Shown piece by piece: positions 9,250 to 17,515 of a stretch of DNA of 64,000 nt; the stretch's first letter is position 1, and each line of letters starts with the position of its first letter. The position numbers and the translations under genes were made by a program. The notes under the pieces are model-generated. The model did no database searches, had not been told where the DNA came from, and saw nothing but the letters and a program-made list of their open reading frames with translations. Source of the DNA: CAVRGQ01 sp963720785 (GTDB lineage: Bacteria; Actinomycetota; Acidimicrobiia; IMCC26256; DASPTH01). The stretch covers positions 1,137,289 to 1,201,288 of the forward strand of contig CAVRGQ010000004.1 of assembly GCA_963720785.1 (NCBI GenBank). The letters are read 5' to 3'.

Positions 9250-9400
9250 GTAGGGTCTTCCTCGACAGCGACAGGGGAAGTCGGTGAGAAACCGACGCTG
9301 ACCCGCAACTGTGAGCGGCTCTGCGGCGTACCCCGTCGCACTCCGTGAGCCAGGCTACCTGCCGCCGTCCACCGGACCACCGGTGCTCCCATTGTGGAGT
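9250..9400 (+). ncRNA. Cobalamin riboswitch
   Basis: The conserved core is visible. ACAGGGGAA starts near 9271. GGTGAGAAACC follows, then CCCGCAACTGT. The B12 box AGCCAGGCTACCTGCC is at 9348-9363. It lies 60-200 bp upstream of the secreted alpha-barrel protein gene on the same strand. A GGCCC/GGGCC hairpin (9427-9446) next to the GGAGGA ribosome-binding site could be the switching element. Outer boundaries are approximate. Confidence 0.9.
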
Positions 9401-9458
9401 CGTCCCTCCCGGGGGGCGGCAGAGAGGCCCTCGTGGTCAGGGGCCGTGGAGGAACACC

Positions 9459-10598
9459 ATGTCGTACGCCCGTCGGGCGTTCGCGGGCGCTGTGTGCGTT
9501 GCCGCGATCGCCGTCCCCCTGCTCTCCGCGTCTGCGTTGTCACCGATGTTCTCGTCGGCGGCGAACGGCGCGGGCACCACCACCGCCGACGCGGTCGCCT
9601 ACCTCAGGACCCAACAGTTGCCCGGTACCGCTCCGGCCACCGGCAGCGGCGCCTGGGACAGCGACCCCGCGTTCGCCTTCGTCACCCCCGAGGCCGTGCT
9701 CGCAGTCGCCGAAGCCGGTCAGACCGGCACCTCGTGGAGCACCGGCGACGCGCTCGCCGCGGTGCAGGCCGCGCAGAACTCCGACGGCCAGGACCCGCTC
9801 GCCTTCGTCGACCTGATGGAGGCCGCGGCCACCACGCCGGGCGCCGCGGGCAAGTTCATCGTGCTCGTCGCCGGCCCGCTCGGGCGTGACACCGCCGCGC
9901 TCGCGGCGATCGTCGGCGACCCCGCGCCCAACGGCTCGTTCGACAGCGATCTGTTCTTCAACAACACGCTCTACGCGGGTCTGTCGAAGCAGGTCACCGC
10001 AGGCAGCGTGCCCGCGTCGACGGTCGCGTACGTCGCGAGCAAGCAGAAGGTGGCGAACGGCGGCTGGTCGTACGACGCCGACACCGGTACCACCACCGAC
10101 GCCGACATCGATACCACCGGCCTCGCGCTCCAACTGCTGCTTGCGGGTGGCACCGCACCCACCGACCCGGTGGTGCAGCGTGGCCTCGCCTTCCTCGCGT
10201 CGCAGCAGAACGCCGACGGCACGTGGTCGTTCTTCGGTGACCCGAGTGCGGAGAGCACGTCGCGTGCGCTGCTCGCGGTCGCGGCCGCGGGCTACGACGT
10301 GAACGACCGCTGCTGGCGCGACACCGTGTATCCGGCCGGTGCGGGTGCGCCGTTCACCGGTGGCGACGCGGCACTTACGTCGCTCGCCAACCCCGACGGT
10401 TCGATCGCCGGCCCCAACGTGTTCAGCGCGTCGTTCGCGACCGCGCAAGCGGTGCAGGGGCTCGAGCGTTCGTGGCTCCCGATCGTGCGCGCACCGGAGC
10501 AGGTGTGCACCGTCGTGTCGCCCGTCGAGGTGACGGCACCCCCCGTTGCCGCGCCGGTCGCAACGGCGATCGCGTTGACCCCGGCGTTCACCGGGTGA
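9459..10598 (+). CDS. Secreted prenyltransferase/squalene-cyclase-like alpha-barrel protein
   Basis: The 379-residue protein has an N-terminal signal peptide (RRAFAGAVCVAAIAVPLLSASA). Repeated QxxDGxW-type motifs follow (AAQNSDGQD, KQKVANGGWSYD, SQQNADGTWSF), giving an alpha6/alpha6 toroid. The same fold forms the N-terminal domain of transcobalamin and intrinsic factor. No catalytic DxDD of cyclases is seen. GGAGGA at 9447-9452 supports the start. It lies directly behind the cobalamin riboswitch, so it is probably made when B12 is scarce and helps capture corrinoid outside the membrane. The function is inferred. Confidence 0.8.
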   Translation: MSYARRAFAGAVCVAAIAVPLLSASALSPMFSSAANGAGTTTADAVAYLRTQQLPGTAPATGSGAWDSDPAFAFVTPEAVLAVAEAGQTGTSWSTGDALAAVQAAQNSDGQDPLAFVDLMEAAATTPGAAGKFIVLVAGPLGRDTAALAAIVGDPAPNGSFDSDLFFNNTLYAGLSKQVTAGSVPASTVAYVASKQKVANGGWSYDADTGTTTDADIDTTGLALQLLLAGGTAPTDPVVQRGLAFLASQQNADGTWSFFGDPSAESTSRALLAVAAAGYDVNDRCWRDTVYPAGAGAPFTGGDAALTSLANPDGSIAGPNVFSASFATAQAVQGLERSWLPIVRAPEQVCTVVSPVEVTAPPVAAPVATAIALTPAFTG

Positions 10599-10622
10599 CG
10601 ATCGTGCGCACGCGCCCTTCCT

Positions 10623-10674
10623 CGTTTTGGCGTCGCCACGCGTCGCCAGGGCGACATCTGATGACGCCAAAACG
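10623..10674. repeat. 52-bp palindromic element, copy 2
   Basis: The element has the same 12-bp terminal inverted repeats as the 5626-5677 copy and the same core in the opposite orientation (2 of 52 bases differ). It lies between two co-oriented genes, and its right arm holds the ATG (10661) and the next three codons of the downstream gene. Confidence 0.9.
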
Positions 10675-11491
10675 GTGGGCGGTCGCCGTTGCGCTGGTGG
10701 CGCTCCTCGCCGCGACGGGCGCGGTTGCGCCCGGCGCCGCGTCGGCGCAGACCACGTCGCGGGCGGTGGTCGTCGTCGACCTCGGCACCCTCGGCGGTGG
10801 TGTGCACACCAGCGTCATCGAGTTCTCGGGCACGGTGAGCGGGCTCGAGGCGTTGCAGCTCGCCGGTGCGTCGCCCTCGACCATCACGTACGGACCGATG
10901 GGTCAGGCGGTGTGCCAGCTCTTCGGCGCCGGTGACGCGCCGGTGCCCGGCCAGTGCCCCGGCGGGTGGGTCTACTTCCGCGCCCCCGGTGGCGCCGGCG
11001 GGTGGACGCAGTCGAGTCTCGGCGCCAGCAACACCGCGGTGCACGACGGCGACGTCGAGGGCTGGCGGTACGGCGGCGGCGCGCCGCCGTTCCAGTCCTT
11101 CTGCGCGGTCGCGGGGTGTGCACCGCCGCCCGCACCGGAGACCGCCGCGCCTGCGGTGACACCAGCGGGTGGTGGCACGAACCCGACCGCCTCCCCGGCG
11201 AACACCCCGGCTGGCGCCGGCTCCGCGACCCCTGCCACGGGCGATGCCGGCTCCGGGTCGGCCACGCCCACGACGACCGCGCCCGAGGGCGCCAGCACCG
11301 GCACCGGCGCCACGGCGCCGGGGGCGGGCACGAGCAGCCGACAGCAACGGGTCACCCGGGTGCTGCGGCCGGCGACGGCGTCGGCCTCCGAGGGCGGCGG
11401 CTCGCCGGTGGGTGTGGTCGTGGCGGTCGTCATGGTCGCCGCGCTGGTCGGTGGCGGCCTGCTGCTGCGCCGTCGGCGAGCGGGCACCTGA
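10661..11491 (+). CDS. Secreted, membrane-anchored DUF4430-like protein
   Basis: The 276-residue protein has a signal peptide (about 1-29). A beta-rich domain of about 110 residues (GGWVYFRAPGGAGGWTQSS, then VHDGDVEGWRYG) follows. It ends with a long Pro/Thr/Ala/Gly linker, a single membrane helix (PVGVVVAVVMVAALVGGGLLL) and an RRRR anchor. The W...G...DGD.W.Y pattern resembles DUF4430, the C-terminal domain of transcobalamin and intrinsic factor. With the preceding alpha-barrel protein it would form a split B12-binding pair. The start codon lies inside a 52-bp palindrome, with only a weak AGGG upstream. Homology to DUF4430 is my judgement by eye. Confidence 0.7.
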   Translation: MTPKRWAVAVALVALLAATGAVAPGAASAQTTSRAVVVVDLGTLGGGVHTSVIEFSGTVSGLEALQLAGASPSTITYGPMGQAVCQLFGAGDAPVPGQCPGGWVYFRAPGGAGGWTQSSLGASNTAVHDGDVEGWRYGGGAPPFQSFCAVAGCAPPPAPETAAPAVTPAGGGTNPTASPANTPAGAGSATPATGDAGSGSATPTTTAPEGASTGTGATAPGAGTSSRQQRVTRVLRPATASASEGGGSPVGVVVAVVMVAALVGGGLLLRRRRAGT

Positions 11492-11557
11492 TCCGACTGG
11501 TGAATCCGGTTAGCGTCACACCCCCGTGCGAGGATGATCGAGTGATCGGGAGCGGGG

Positions 11558-13033
11558 ATGGCGGAGATGTCTGAGCGTCGAAAGCCGACGAGCACCTCGA
11601 ACTTCGGGGTCAGTCGCCGGGAGAGTCACGACGCCAGCGGGTTCTACGCGCGCTTCACCACGCCTGAGGTCTCCAAGGCCAAGGACATCAACCCTCCGGC
11701 TGCGGTCGACGTGCTGTACGAGGGAAACAGCGCGGACATGCACCAGGTGGCGCCGAACTCTGTGGCGCTGGTCGTGACATCGCCGCCCTACTTCGCCGGG
11801 AAGGAATACGAGGAGGCGCTGGGGAAGGGCCACATCCCAGCCAGTTACAACGACTACCGCTCGATGCTCACCGACGTCTTTGCCGACTGTGTCCGAGTTC
11901 TCGAGCCCGGCGGCCGAATCGCGGTGAACGTCGCGAATCTCGGGCGCCGGCCGTATCGGTCGCTCTCGGCCGATGTCATCGAGATCCTCCAGGACCGGCT
12001 CCGACTCTTGCTCCGTGGCGAGATCATCTGGCGGAAGGCGCACGGCGCGGCGGGATCGTGCGCGTGGGGCTCGTTCCAGAGCGCGGCCAATCCGGTGTTG
12101 CGCGACGTGACGGAGCGTGTCGTCATCGCGAGCAAGGGCCGATTCGATCGCGCGCTCACCCGAAGAGAGCGCGACTTCAGGGACATGCCTGCCTACGGCA
12201 CGATCTACAAGGACGAGTTCATGGAGGCCACCACGGACCTCTGGGACATCCCGGCGGAGAGCGCAACGCGTGTCGGGCATCCTGCGCCGTTCCCCGTCGA
12301 GCTTCCCCAGCGACTGATCGAGCTCTATACCTATCGTGGCGACCTGGTGCTCGATCCGTTCATGGGTTCCGGCACCACGGCGGTCGCATCGGTGCGGACG
12401 CGCCGGCACTTCGTCGGTTACGACACCGACCCGTCGTACCTCGCGCTCGCACGAGAGCGCATCGCCGTCGAGCAGCGCCGCATCGACGGGCGCCGTTCCG
12501 AGGTTCAGGTGTCCCTTCCGCCAGTGCCCCAGCCTGAGCAGGATGACGGCGACTACCAGAGCCGGGCGGTTCGGGAAGGCCGGAAGGCGCAGGAGATCGC
12601 GCGAGCGGTGCTCACCGACTGCGGCTTCGAAGGATTCGAGGACAACGTCAGGCTCGCCTCTGGTGTGGAGGTCAACTTCACCGCTCGGGATCGACAGGGA
12701 TCGCTCTGGTACTTCGATGTGTCCGGTGCGTTCACGAGCTCGCGTGCGGGCCTGTTGCGCACCGACACGGTCTGGAAGGCGCTCGGGAAGGCATCGGTCC
12801 TACGGCTGGATCAGGAACGGCTCCCGCCGCTGGTCTTGCTCACTACGAACCTGCCGCCGCGTGGAAGTGCCGGACACCTGGCATTGAAGAAGGCGCGAGG
12901 CGAGCTGTTCGTCGACGTGCTGGAAATGCTCAGCACAGAGGCACAGGCGCGCCTGCGCGAGTACGCGCTCGGCGATGTGAGGGCACCGATCGGAGAGCTC
13001 CTCACCGGGTCCCATGACGCGGAAAAGGGCTGA
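11558..13033 (+). CDS. DNA methyltransferase with degenerate nuclease-like C-terminal domain
   Basis: The 491-residue protein has the amino-methyltransferase motif TSPPY at 74-78 and the AdoMet motif DPFMGSGTT at 266-274. This is the IV-before-I order of the beta class (N4-cytosine or N6-adenine). The last 150 residues resemble the separate nuclease encoded at 13373. They share GLLRTDTV, but the active-site positions are N373, D387 and S389 instead of D, E and K, so this domain should not cut DNA. The two following genes are packed behind it. Codon use is visibly less G/C-biased than in the flanking genes, suggesting transfer. The target site is unknown. Confidence 0.85.
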   Translation: MAEMSERRKPTSTSNFGVSRRESHDASGFYARFTTPEVSKAKDINPPAAVDVLYEGNSADMHQVAPNSVALVVTSPPYFAGKEYEEALGKGHIPASYNDYRSMLTDVFADCVRVLEPGGRIAVNVANLGRRPYRSLSADVIEILQDRLRLLLRGEIIWRKAHGAAGSCAWGSFQSAANPVLRDVTERVVIASKGRFDRALTRRERDFRDMPAYGTIYKDEFMEATTDLWDIPAESATRVGHPAPFPVELPQRLIELYTYRGDLVLDPFMGSGTTAVASVRTRRHFVGYDTDPSYLALARERIAVEQRRIDGRRSEVQVSLPPVPQPEQDDGDYQSRAVREGRKAQEIARAVLTDCGFEGFEDNVRLASGVEVNFTARDRQGSLWYFDVSGAFTSSRAGLLRTDTVWKALGKASVLRLDQERLPPLVLLTTNLPPRGSAGHLALKKARGELFVDVLEMLSTEAQARLREYALGDVRAPIGELLTGSHDAEKG

Positions 13034-13035
13034 GC

Positions 13036-13368
13036 GTGATCGACGGCACCCCGAAGGTCGCGTACGCCGTGGTTCACAATGATCCGCCGGACGTCTATAT
13101 CGCGCGTGATGATGAAGCGCTCACTCGATTACTCGCGCTCGAAGTGGTCGCACGCACGACACCGGAATCGTTGAGCAACGCTGAAGGCGTCGAAGACCTG
13201 CGGACTGCACTCCTCGAAGAACGCTGGGCCGACGCCGTCGTGTCGTGGATCGAGTTCACTGGTACCGCCATCGACGCGTACCCCGACGAGCCCATTTGGT
13301 CGAGTGATGATCTCTCGTCAGAGAGAGTCCTCCTCGAGATGCGCCTCGGCGCGTTGTTCCGGGATTGA
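13036..13368 (+). CDS. Small acidic protein of the methyltransferase/nuclease cassette
   Basis: The 110-residue protein starts at GTG 13036, three bases after the methyltransferase stop, and lies four bases before the nuclease start. It is rich in Asp/Glu (for example DPPDVYIARDDEALTRLL) with mixed alpha and beta content. It has no motif that I recognise. Its fixed place between methylase and nuclease suggests a control, specificity or inhibitor role, but nothing in the sequence proves this. Confidence 0.6.
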   Translation: MIDGTPKVAYAVVHNDPPDVYIARDDEALTRLLALEVVARTTPESLSNAEGVEDLRTALLEERWADAVVSWIEFTGTAIDAYPDEPIWSSDDLSSERVLLEMRLGALFRD

Positions 13369-13372
13369 TCAC

Positions 13373-13792
13373 GTGTCCACGTTCCAGTCCGCCGCCGGCT
13401 GGCAAGGGCGCCAGTTCGCGCAGCAGTGCTCGTTCCTCCTCGAAGCGAATGGCTTCCGACTCCGAGGGCGTTCCGTACTTGCCGACCTCGGGGTCGAGAT
13501 CGACGAGGTCGCCGAGAACCGCGCCGGCTTGACCGTCTGGTTCGAATTCAAGGGCAGTTTTCAGGGCGCGCGTCCCGGACTGCTGCGAACCGACACGGTG
13601 AAGAAGGCCATCGCCAATGGCGCACTGCTCCGGTCGCTCGAGGACCACCCGCCGTACGTAGTGCTGACGTCACATGTCCCGACAGCCGGGTCCGCCGCAG
13701 CAATGCTTGCGGTGGCGCTCAACCTCGGGTACCTCGACGACGTCATCTGCGTCAATGACCCGGTGGCACTGCAACGCCTCGCCAGGCTCTGA
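13373..13792 (+). CDS. Putative PD-(D/E)XK restriction endonuclease
   Basis: The 139-residue protein starts at GTG 13373. E24, then D44 (GVEIDEV), then E58-x-K60 (WFEFKG) match the PD-(D/E)XK nuclease active site in order and spacing. The segment GARPGLLRTDTVKKA is shared with the C-terminal domain of the methyltransferase, so the two derive from one ancestor. It is very small for a restriction enzyme and may need the methyltransferase for DNA recognition. Assignment rests on the motif and the neighbour. Confidence 0.65.
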   Translation: MSTFQSAAGWQGRQFAQQCSFLLEANGFRLRGRSVLADLGVEIDEVAENRAGLTVWFEFKGSFQGARPGLLRTDTVKKAIANGALLRSLEDHPPYVVLTSHVPTAGSAAAMLAVALNLGYLDDVICVNDPVALQRLARL

Positions 13793-13900
13793 GAGCCCAA
13801 CGGGCGCTGAGGCGGCTCGCGTCGAATCCGCGAGATCGCCGGTCACGAGAAGGGACTTTCGGCCCCCCTCCCCGGCTGACGCTGTCGCCGGGCCCGGTCG

Positions 13901-13906
13901 TACCAT
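13901..13906 (+). promoter_or_regulatory. Putative -10 hexamer, leaderless start
   Basis: TACCAT lies six bases before the GTG at 13913, with no ribosome-binding site between them. Confidence 0.4.
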
Positions 13907-13912
13907 CGCGGC

Positions 13913-14698
13913 GTGGCCACGCACCTGCTGGCGGCCGACGTCACCAGCAACGTCTACCTCTTGACCGCCTTCGGCGCGGGGGTGATCTCGTTCCTCTCGC
14001 CGTGCGTGCTGCCGATCGTGCCCGGCTACCTGAGCCTCATCACCGGACTGTCGGTCGGTGAGATCCGCGAAGCCAACCTGCAGACGCACTATCTCAAGCG
14101 CATCGCGTTCTACACCGCGCTGTTCGTCGCGGGCTTCACCGTGGTGTTCGTGCTGCTCGGCCTCATCACCACCGCGGTCGGCAGCGCGCTGTTCCGCAAC
14201 CAGGAGACGCTCACCCGGATCTCCGGCGGGCTCGTGCTGCTCATGGCGCTCTACCTCGCGGGGACGCAGATCCTCACGACGCCGCGCCTGTACCAGGAGT
14301 TCCGCTGGCACCCGCGGCTCGAACGGTTCGGTCCGGTCGCGGCCCCGGTGGCGGGCGCCGCGTTCGGCCTCGGGTGGACACCGTGCATCGGCCCGGTGCT
14401 CGGCGCCGTGCTCGGTTTCGCCGCCGGTGGGCAGAACCTCTGGCGCGCCACGCTGCTGCTCGTCGCCTACTCACTCGGCCTCGGCGCGTCGTTCATGGCG
14501 GTCGGCCTCGCGATGGGCAAGCTCACCCGGGCGATGGACTGGTTCAAGCGCCACTCGCGCGCGATCACGTTGGTGTCGGCCGGCATCCTCGCGATCCTCG
14601 GGATCATCCTGCTGACCGATCAGCTCTCCGTGGTCACCGCGCGCATGTCGAACTTCCTGCGCGACATCGGCCTCGGCTGGATCGTCGACATCGGCTAG
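13913..14698 (+). CDS. ccdA: Cytochrome c biogenesis protein CcdA
   Basis: The 261-residue protein has about six membrane helices and two conserved cysteines, in SPCVLPIVPGYL (helix 1) and GWTPCIGPVLG (helix 4), as in CcdA/DsbD. It passes electrons from cytoplasmic thioredoxin to periplasmic thiol proteins for cytochrome c maturation. The gene overlaps the convergent SRPBCC gene by 4 bp at its end. No other cytochrome maturation genes are nearby. Confidence 0.92.
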   Translation: MATHLLAADVTSNVYLLTAFGAGVISFLSPCVLPIVPGYLSLITGLSVGEIREANLQTHYLKRIAFYTALFVAGFTVVFVLLGLITTAVGSALFRNQETLTRISGGLVLLMALYLAGTQILTTPRLYQEFRWHPRLERFGPVAAPVAGAAFGLGWTPCIGPVLGAVLGFAAGGQNLWRATLLLVAYSLGLGASFMAVGLAMGKLTRAMDWFKRHSRAITLVSAGILAILGIILLTDQLSVVTARMSNFLRDIGLGWIVDIG

Positions 14699-15363
14699 CG
14701 CGACTGCTGCTCCGCTCGCGCCGCCACATCAGCTCGCTCCGCTCGCGCCTTGATGCCGCGCATCATCTTCTGTTCCATCACGAAGTGGGCGATGTCGAAG
14801 ACGAACGTGCCCACCGCGCCGCCCGAGCCGCGTGCGAGCAGCCGGGTGCGGCCGTCGGTGGTGGGCTCGAGGACGAAGGTCCACGCGCCCGACGCGCGCG
14901 CACCCCGCCCGATCGCGTCCCAGTCGGCGGGCGACACCATCGCGAGCACCAGATCCGGGTCGAGCCGGGCGACGACCTGGCGCCCCAGCTCGCGGTAGCG
15001 CTGCGCGAGCCACACCGTCTCCCCGGCCTCACGGTGGGCCCACTCCGGGTGGATCCAGTCGGCGTTGTGCATGGAGCAGCCGGCGAGCCGTTCGAGCCAG
15101 GCGTAGCTGTAGAACCCGGCGCGGTCCTCGCCGATCTGCGCCAGCCACGGCCACACCGCGGCCGGCGGCGCGTCGATCGTGACTGCACGCGTGGTGCGCG
15201 GCCCGGACCCGTCGACCAACTCGTCGCCGGGCAGCACCGCGTCGACCTCGTCGGGGGTGGCGCCCCAATGGGCCACCCACGGGCGCACGCGGGTCCGGTA
15301 CGCGACGGCGGCTCCGAGGCAACCGACGGCAGCGACGACTGCGACACGACGACGAGGGCTCAC
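14695..15363 (-). CDS. SRPBCC family protein with N-terminal membrane segment
   Basis: The 222-residue protein has one hydrophobic N-terminal helix (VAVVAAVGCLGAAVAY). A START/SRPBCC-like domain follows, with the typical RAVTIDAPPAAVWPWLAQIGEDRAGFYSYAWLERL. Such domains bind hydrophobic ligands. The ligand and any enzymatic role are unknown. It is convergent with ccdA and divergent from the YjbQ gene. Confidence 0.75.
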   Translation of the reverse strand: MSPRRRVAVVAAVGCLGAAVAYRTRVRPWVAHWGATPDEVDAVLPGDELVDGSGPRTTRAVTIDAPPAAVWPWLAQIGEDRAGFYSYAWLERLAGCSMHNADWIHPEWAHREAGETVWLAQRYRELGRQVVARLDPDLVLAMVSPADWDAIGRGARASGAWTFVLEPTTDGRTRLLARGSGGAVGTFVFDIAHFVMEQKMMRGIKARAERADVAARAEQQSR

Positions 15364-15418
15364 GCCCCGACGGTACGCCCGGGGCCGGATCGGGAACAGG
15401 GCCGGAGGTCCGGGCCCG

Positions 15419-15424
15419 TATCCT
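15419..15424 (+). promoter_or_regulatory. Putative -10 hexamer, leaderless start
   Basis: TATCCT lies seven bases before the ATG at 15432. Confidence 0.4.
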
Positions 15425-15431
15425 CGCGGGG

Positions 15432-15833
15432 ATGGAGACCATCCTCCTCGAGGTCGACACTTCCCAGACGCGGGTTCTCGACCTGACGCGCGACATCGCC
15501 TCGTTCTGCGTCGGCCGGGGCGACGGGCTCGTGAGCGTGTTCGCGCCGCACGCCACCGCAGGCGTGGCCCTCATCGAGACCGGGGCGTTCTCCGACGACG
15601 ACCTCCTCGACGCGCTCGAGCGCCTGCTCCCGCGCGACGACCGCTACCGCCACGCGCACGGGTCGCGTGGGCACGGTGCCGACCACGTGGTGCCCGCGAT
15701 CGTGAGCCCGAGCATGGTGGTGCCGGTGCAGGACGGCAAGCTGCTCCTCGGCGTGTGGCAGAGCATCGTGTTGGTGGACCTCAACCGCGACAACCCTCGT
15801 CGCAACGTGCGCCTGAGCTTCGTGACCGGCTGA
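15432..15833 (+). CDS. YjbQ/UPF0047 family protein
   Basis: The 133-residue protein has the full conserved pattern of the YjbQ family: FAPHATAGVALIE, HGSRGHGADHV and LGVWQSIVLVDLNR. Members show weak thiamine-phosphate synthase activity, but the physiological role is unsettled. The length is normal. The stop is one base from the start of the next gene, so they are probably co-transcribed. Confidence 0.9.
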   Translation: METILLEVDTSQTRVLDLTRDIASFCVGRGDGLVSVFAPHATAGVALIETGAFSDDDLLDALERLLPRDDRYRHAHGSRGHGADHVVPAIVSPSMVVPVQDGKLLLGVWQSIVLVDLNRDNPRRNVRLSFVTG

Positions 15834-15834
15834 C

Positions 15835-16338
15835 ATGAGCAGTCCGGGATTCACCGCCCGCCGTCCGCACATGCCCGGCTACGGCGTGGTCGACGCCGGC
15901 GAAGGCAGTGGGTTGCTGCCCTGGTCGTGGGCCGACGCGCACCTCCACGCGGCGCACGACTACTGGCTCGCCACGATCGGCGCCGGTGGCGCGCCGCACG
16001 TGATGCCGGTGTGGGGTGTGTGGGACGGCGCCGTGCTGTGGTTCTCGAGCGCGCTCGGCTCGCGGAAGGCGCGCAACCTCGCGCTCGACCCTCGGGCGAC
16101 CGCGACCACCGATGTCGCGCAGGAGCCGGTCGTGATCGAGGGGATCGTCGAGCGCACGCGCGACCGTGCCGAGATCGCGACCTTCCTCCACGCGATGAAC
16201 GCGAAGTACGAGGTGGAATACGACATGGACTTCCTCGATCCCGACGTCAACGGCACGTACGGATTGCGGCCGCGCCGCGTCTTCGGATTGGTCGAGGCCG
16301 ACTTCACCGGGTCACCCACCTGCTGGGAGCCGGCGCCG
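15835..16338 (+). CDS. Pyridoxamine 5'-phosphate oxidase family protein, in frame with the next gene
   Basis: The first 168 residues form a split-barrel FMN/F420-binding domain of the PPOX type (YWLATIGAGGAPHVMPVWGVW, then SRKARNLALDPRATATT). The domain ends near ADFTGSPTCWEPAP, where a stop is expected, but the frame continues directly into the aminotransferase ATG at 16339. Either the two are a true fusion or an indel removed an ATGA stop/start overlap. The usual role is reduction or oxidation of a small substrate with a flavin cofactor. Confidence 0.75.
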
Positions 16339-17515
16339 ATGACCGACTCCCCGTACCTCGCGTCGCGCCTGCACGGCTTCGGCACCACGATCTTCGCCGA
16401 GATGTCGGCGCTCGCCGTGGAGAAGGCGGCCATCAACCTGGGCCAGGGCTTTCCCGACACCGACGGCCCGATCGAGGTGTTCGACGCCGCGATCGCGGCG
16501 ATCCGCGCGGGGCACAACCAGTACCCGCCGGGCATCGGCACCCCCGAGCTGCGCACCGCGATCGCCGCGCACCAACGCCACTGGTACGGCCTCGACTTCG
16601 ATCCCGACACCGAGGTGCTGGTCACCGCGGGCGCCACCGAGGCGATCGCGGCCACGATCCTCGCGCTCTGCGAACCCGGCGACGAGGTCGTCACCTTCGA
16701 GCCGTACTACGACTCCTACGCAGCCTCGATCTCGATGGCGGGCGCGCAGCGCCGGGTCGTGCAACTGCGCACGCCCGACTGGTCGTTCGACCCCGACACA
16801 CTGCGCGCCGCGATCACGCCGCGTACCAAGCTGCTGCTGCTCAACTCGCCGCACAACCCGACGGGCAAGGTGTTCACCCGCGACGAGCTCGCGCTCGTCG
16901 CGCAGCTCTGTGTGGAGCACGACCTGGTCGCCGTCACCGACGAGGTGTACGAGCACCTCGTGTTCGAGGGCGAGCACCTGCCGCTCGCCACCTTCCCGGG
17001 CATGGCCGACCGCACGATCACCATCTCGTCGGCGGGCAAGACCTTCTCGTGCACCGGCTGGAAGATCGGCTGGGTGTGCGCCCGCCCGGAGCTCGTGGCC
17101 GCGGTGCGGACTGCCAAGCAGTTCCTCACCTACGTGAACGGCGGACCGTTCCAGCCCGCGGTGGCGGTGGGGCTCGGCCTGCCCGACGCCACCATCCGCG
17201 GGATCGGTGACGAGCTGCACGCGAAGCACGACCGCCTGCAGGCGCGGGCTCTCCGCCGCGGGGTTCGCCGTCCTCCCGTCGCACGGCACCTACTTCGTCA
17301 CCGTCGACATCACGCCGTTCGGCGAGACCGACGGGCTCGCGTTCTGCCGATCCCTGCCCGATCGGTGCGGTGTGGTGGCGGTGCCGAGCGTCGTGTTCTA
17401 CGACGACAAGGAGGCCGGGTCGCCGCTCGTGCGCTTCGCGTGCTGCAAGCAGCCTTCGGTGATCGACGAGGCCGTCGCCCGGCTCGCCACCCTCGCCAAC
17501 GGTGGCGGCGCGTGA
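16339..17515 (+). CDS. PLP-dependent aminotransferase (YbdL/KAT-like), frameshifted
   Basis: A class I/II fold-type I aminotransferase of about 391 residues. NLGQGFPDTDGP, the NQYPPGIGTPELR region, NSPHNPTGKVF and the PLP lysine in SSAGKTFSCTGWKIGW are all present. The frame shifts near 17245 (KHDRLQA, then GLSAAGFAVLPSHGTYF). Close relatives are methionine/glutamine transaminases. The next gene encodes an omega-amidase-like hydrolase, the usual partner that hydrolyses the keto-amide product, which supports a role in methionine salvage. Confidence 0.85.

Noticed and set aside
11120..11340. Low-complexity Pro/Thr/Ala/Gly region as a separate repeat element
   Set aside because: It is the linker between the DUF4430-like domain and the membrane anchor; the codons vary and no DNA repeat is present.
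11558..13792. Toxin-antitoxin interpretation of the two small genes
   Set aside because: The third gene has nuclease active-site residues and clear homology to the methyltransferase tail, so a restriction-type system fits better.
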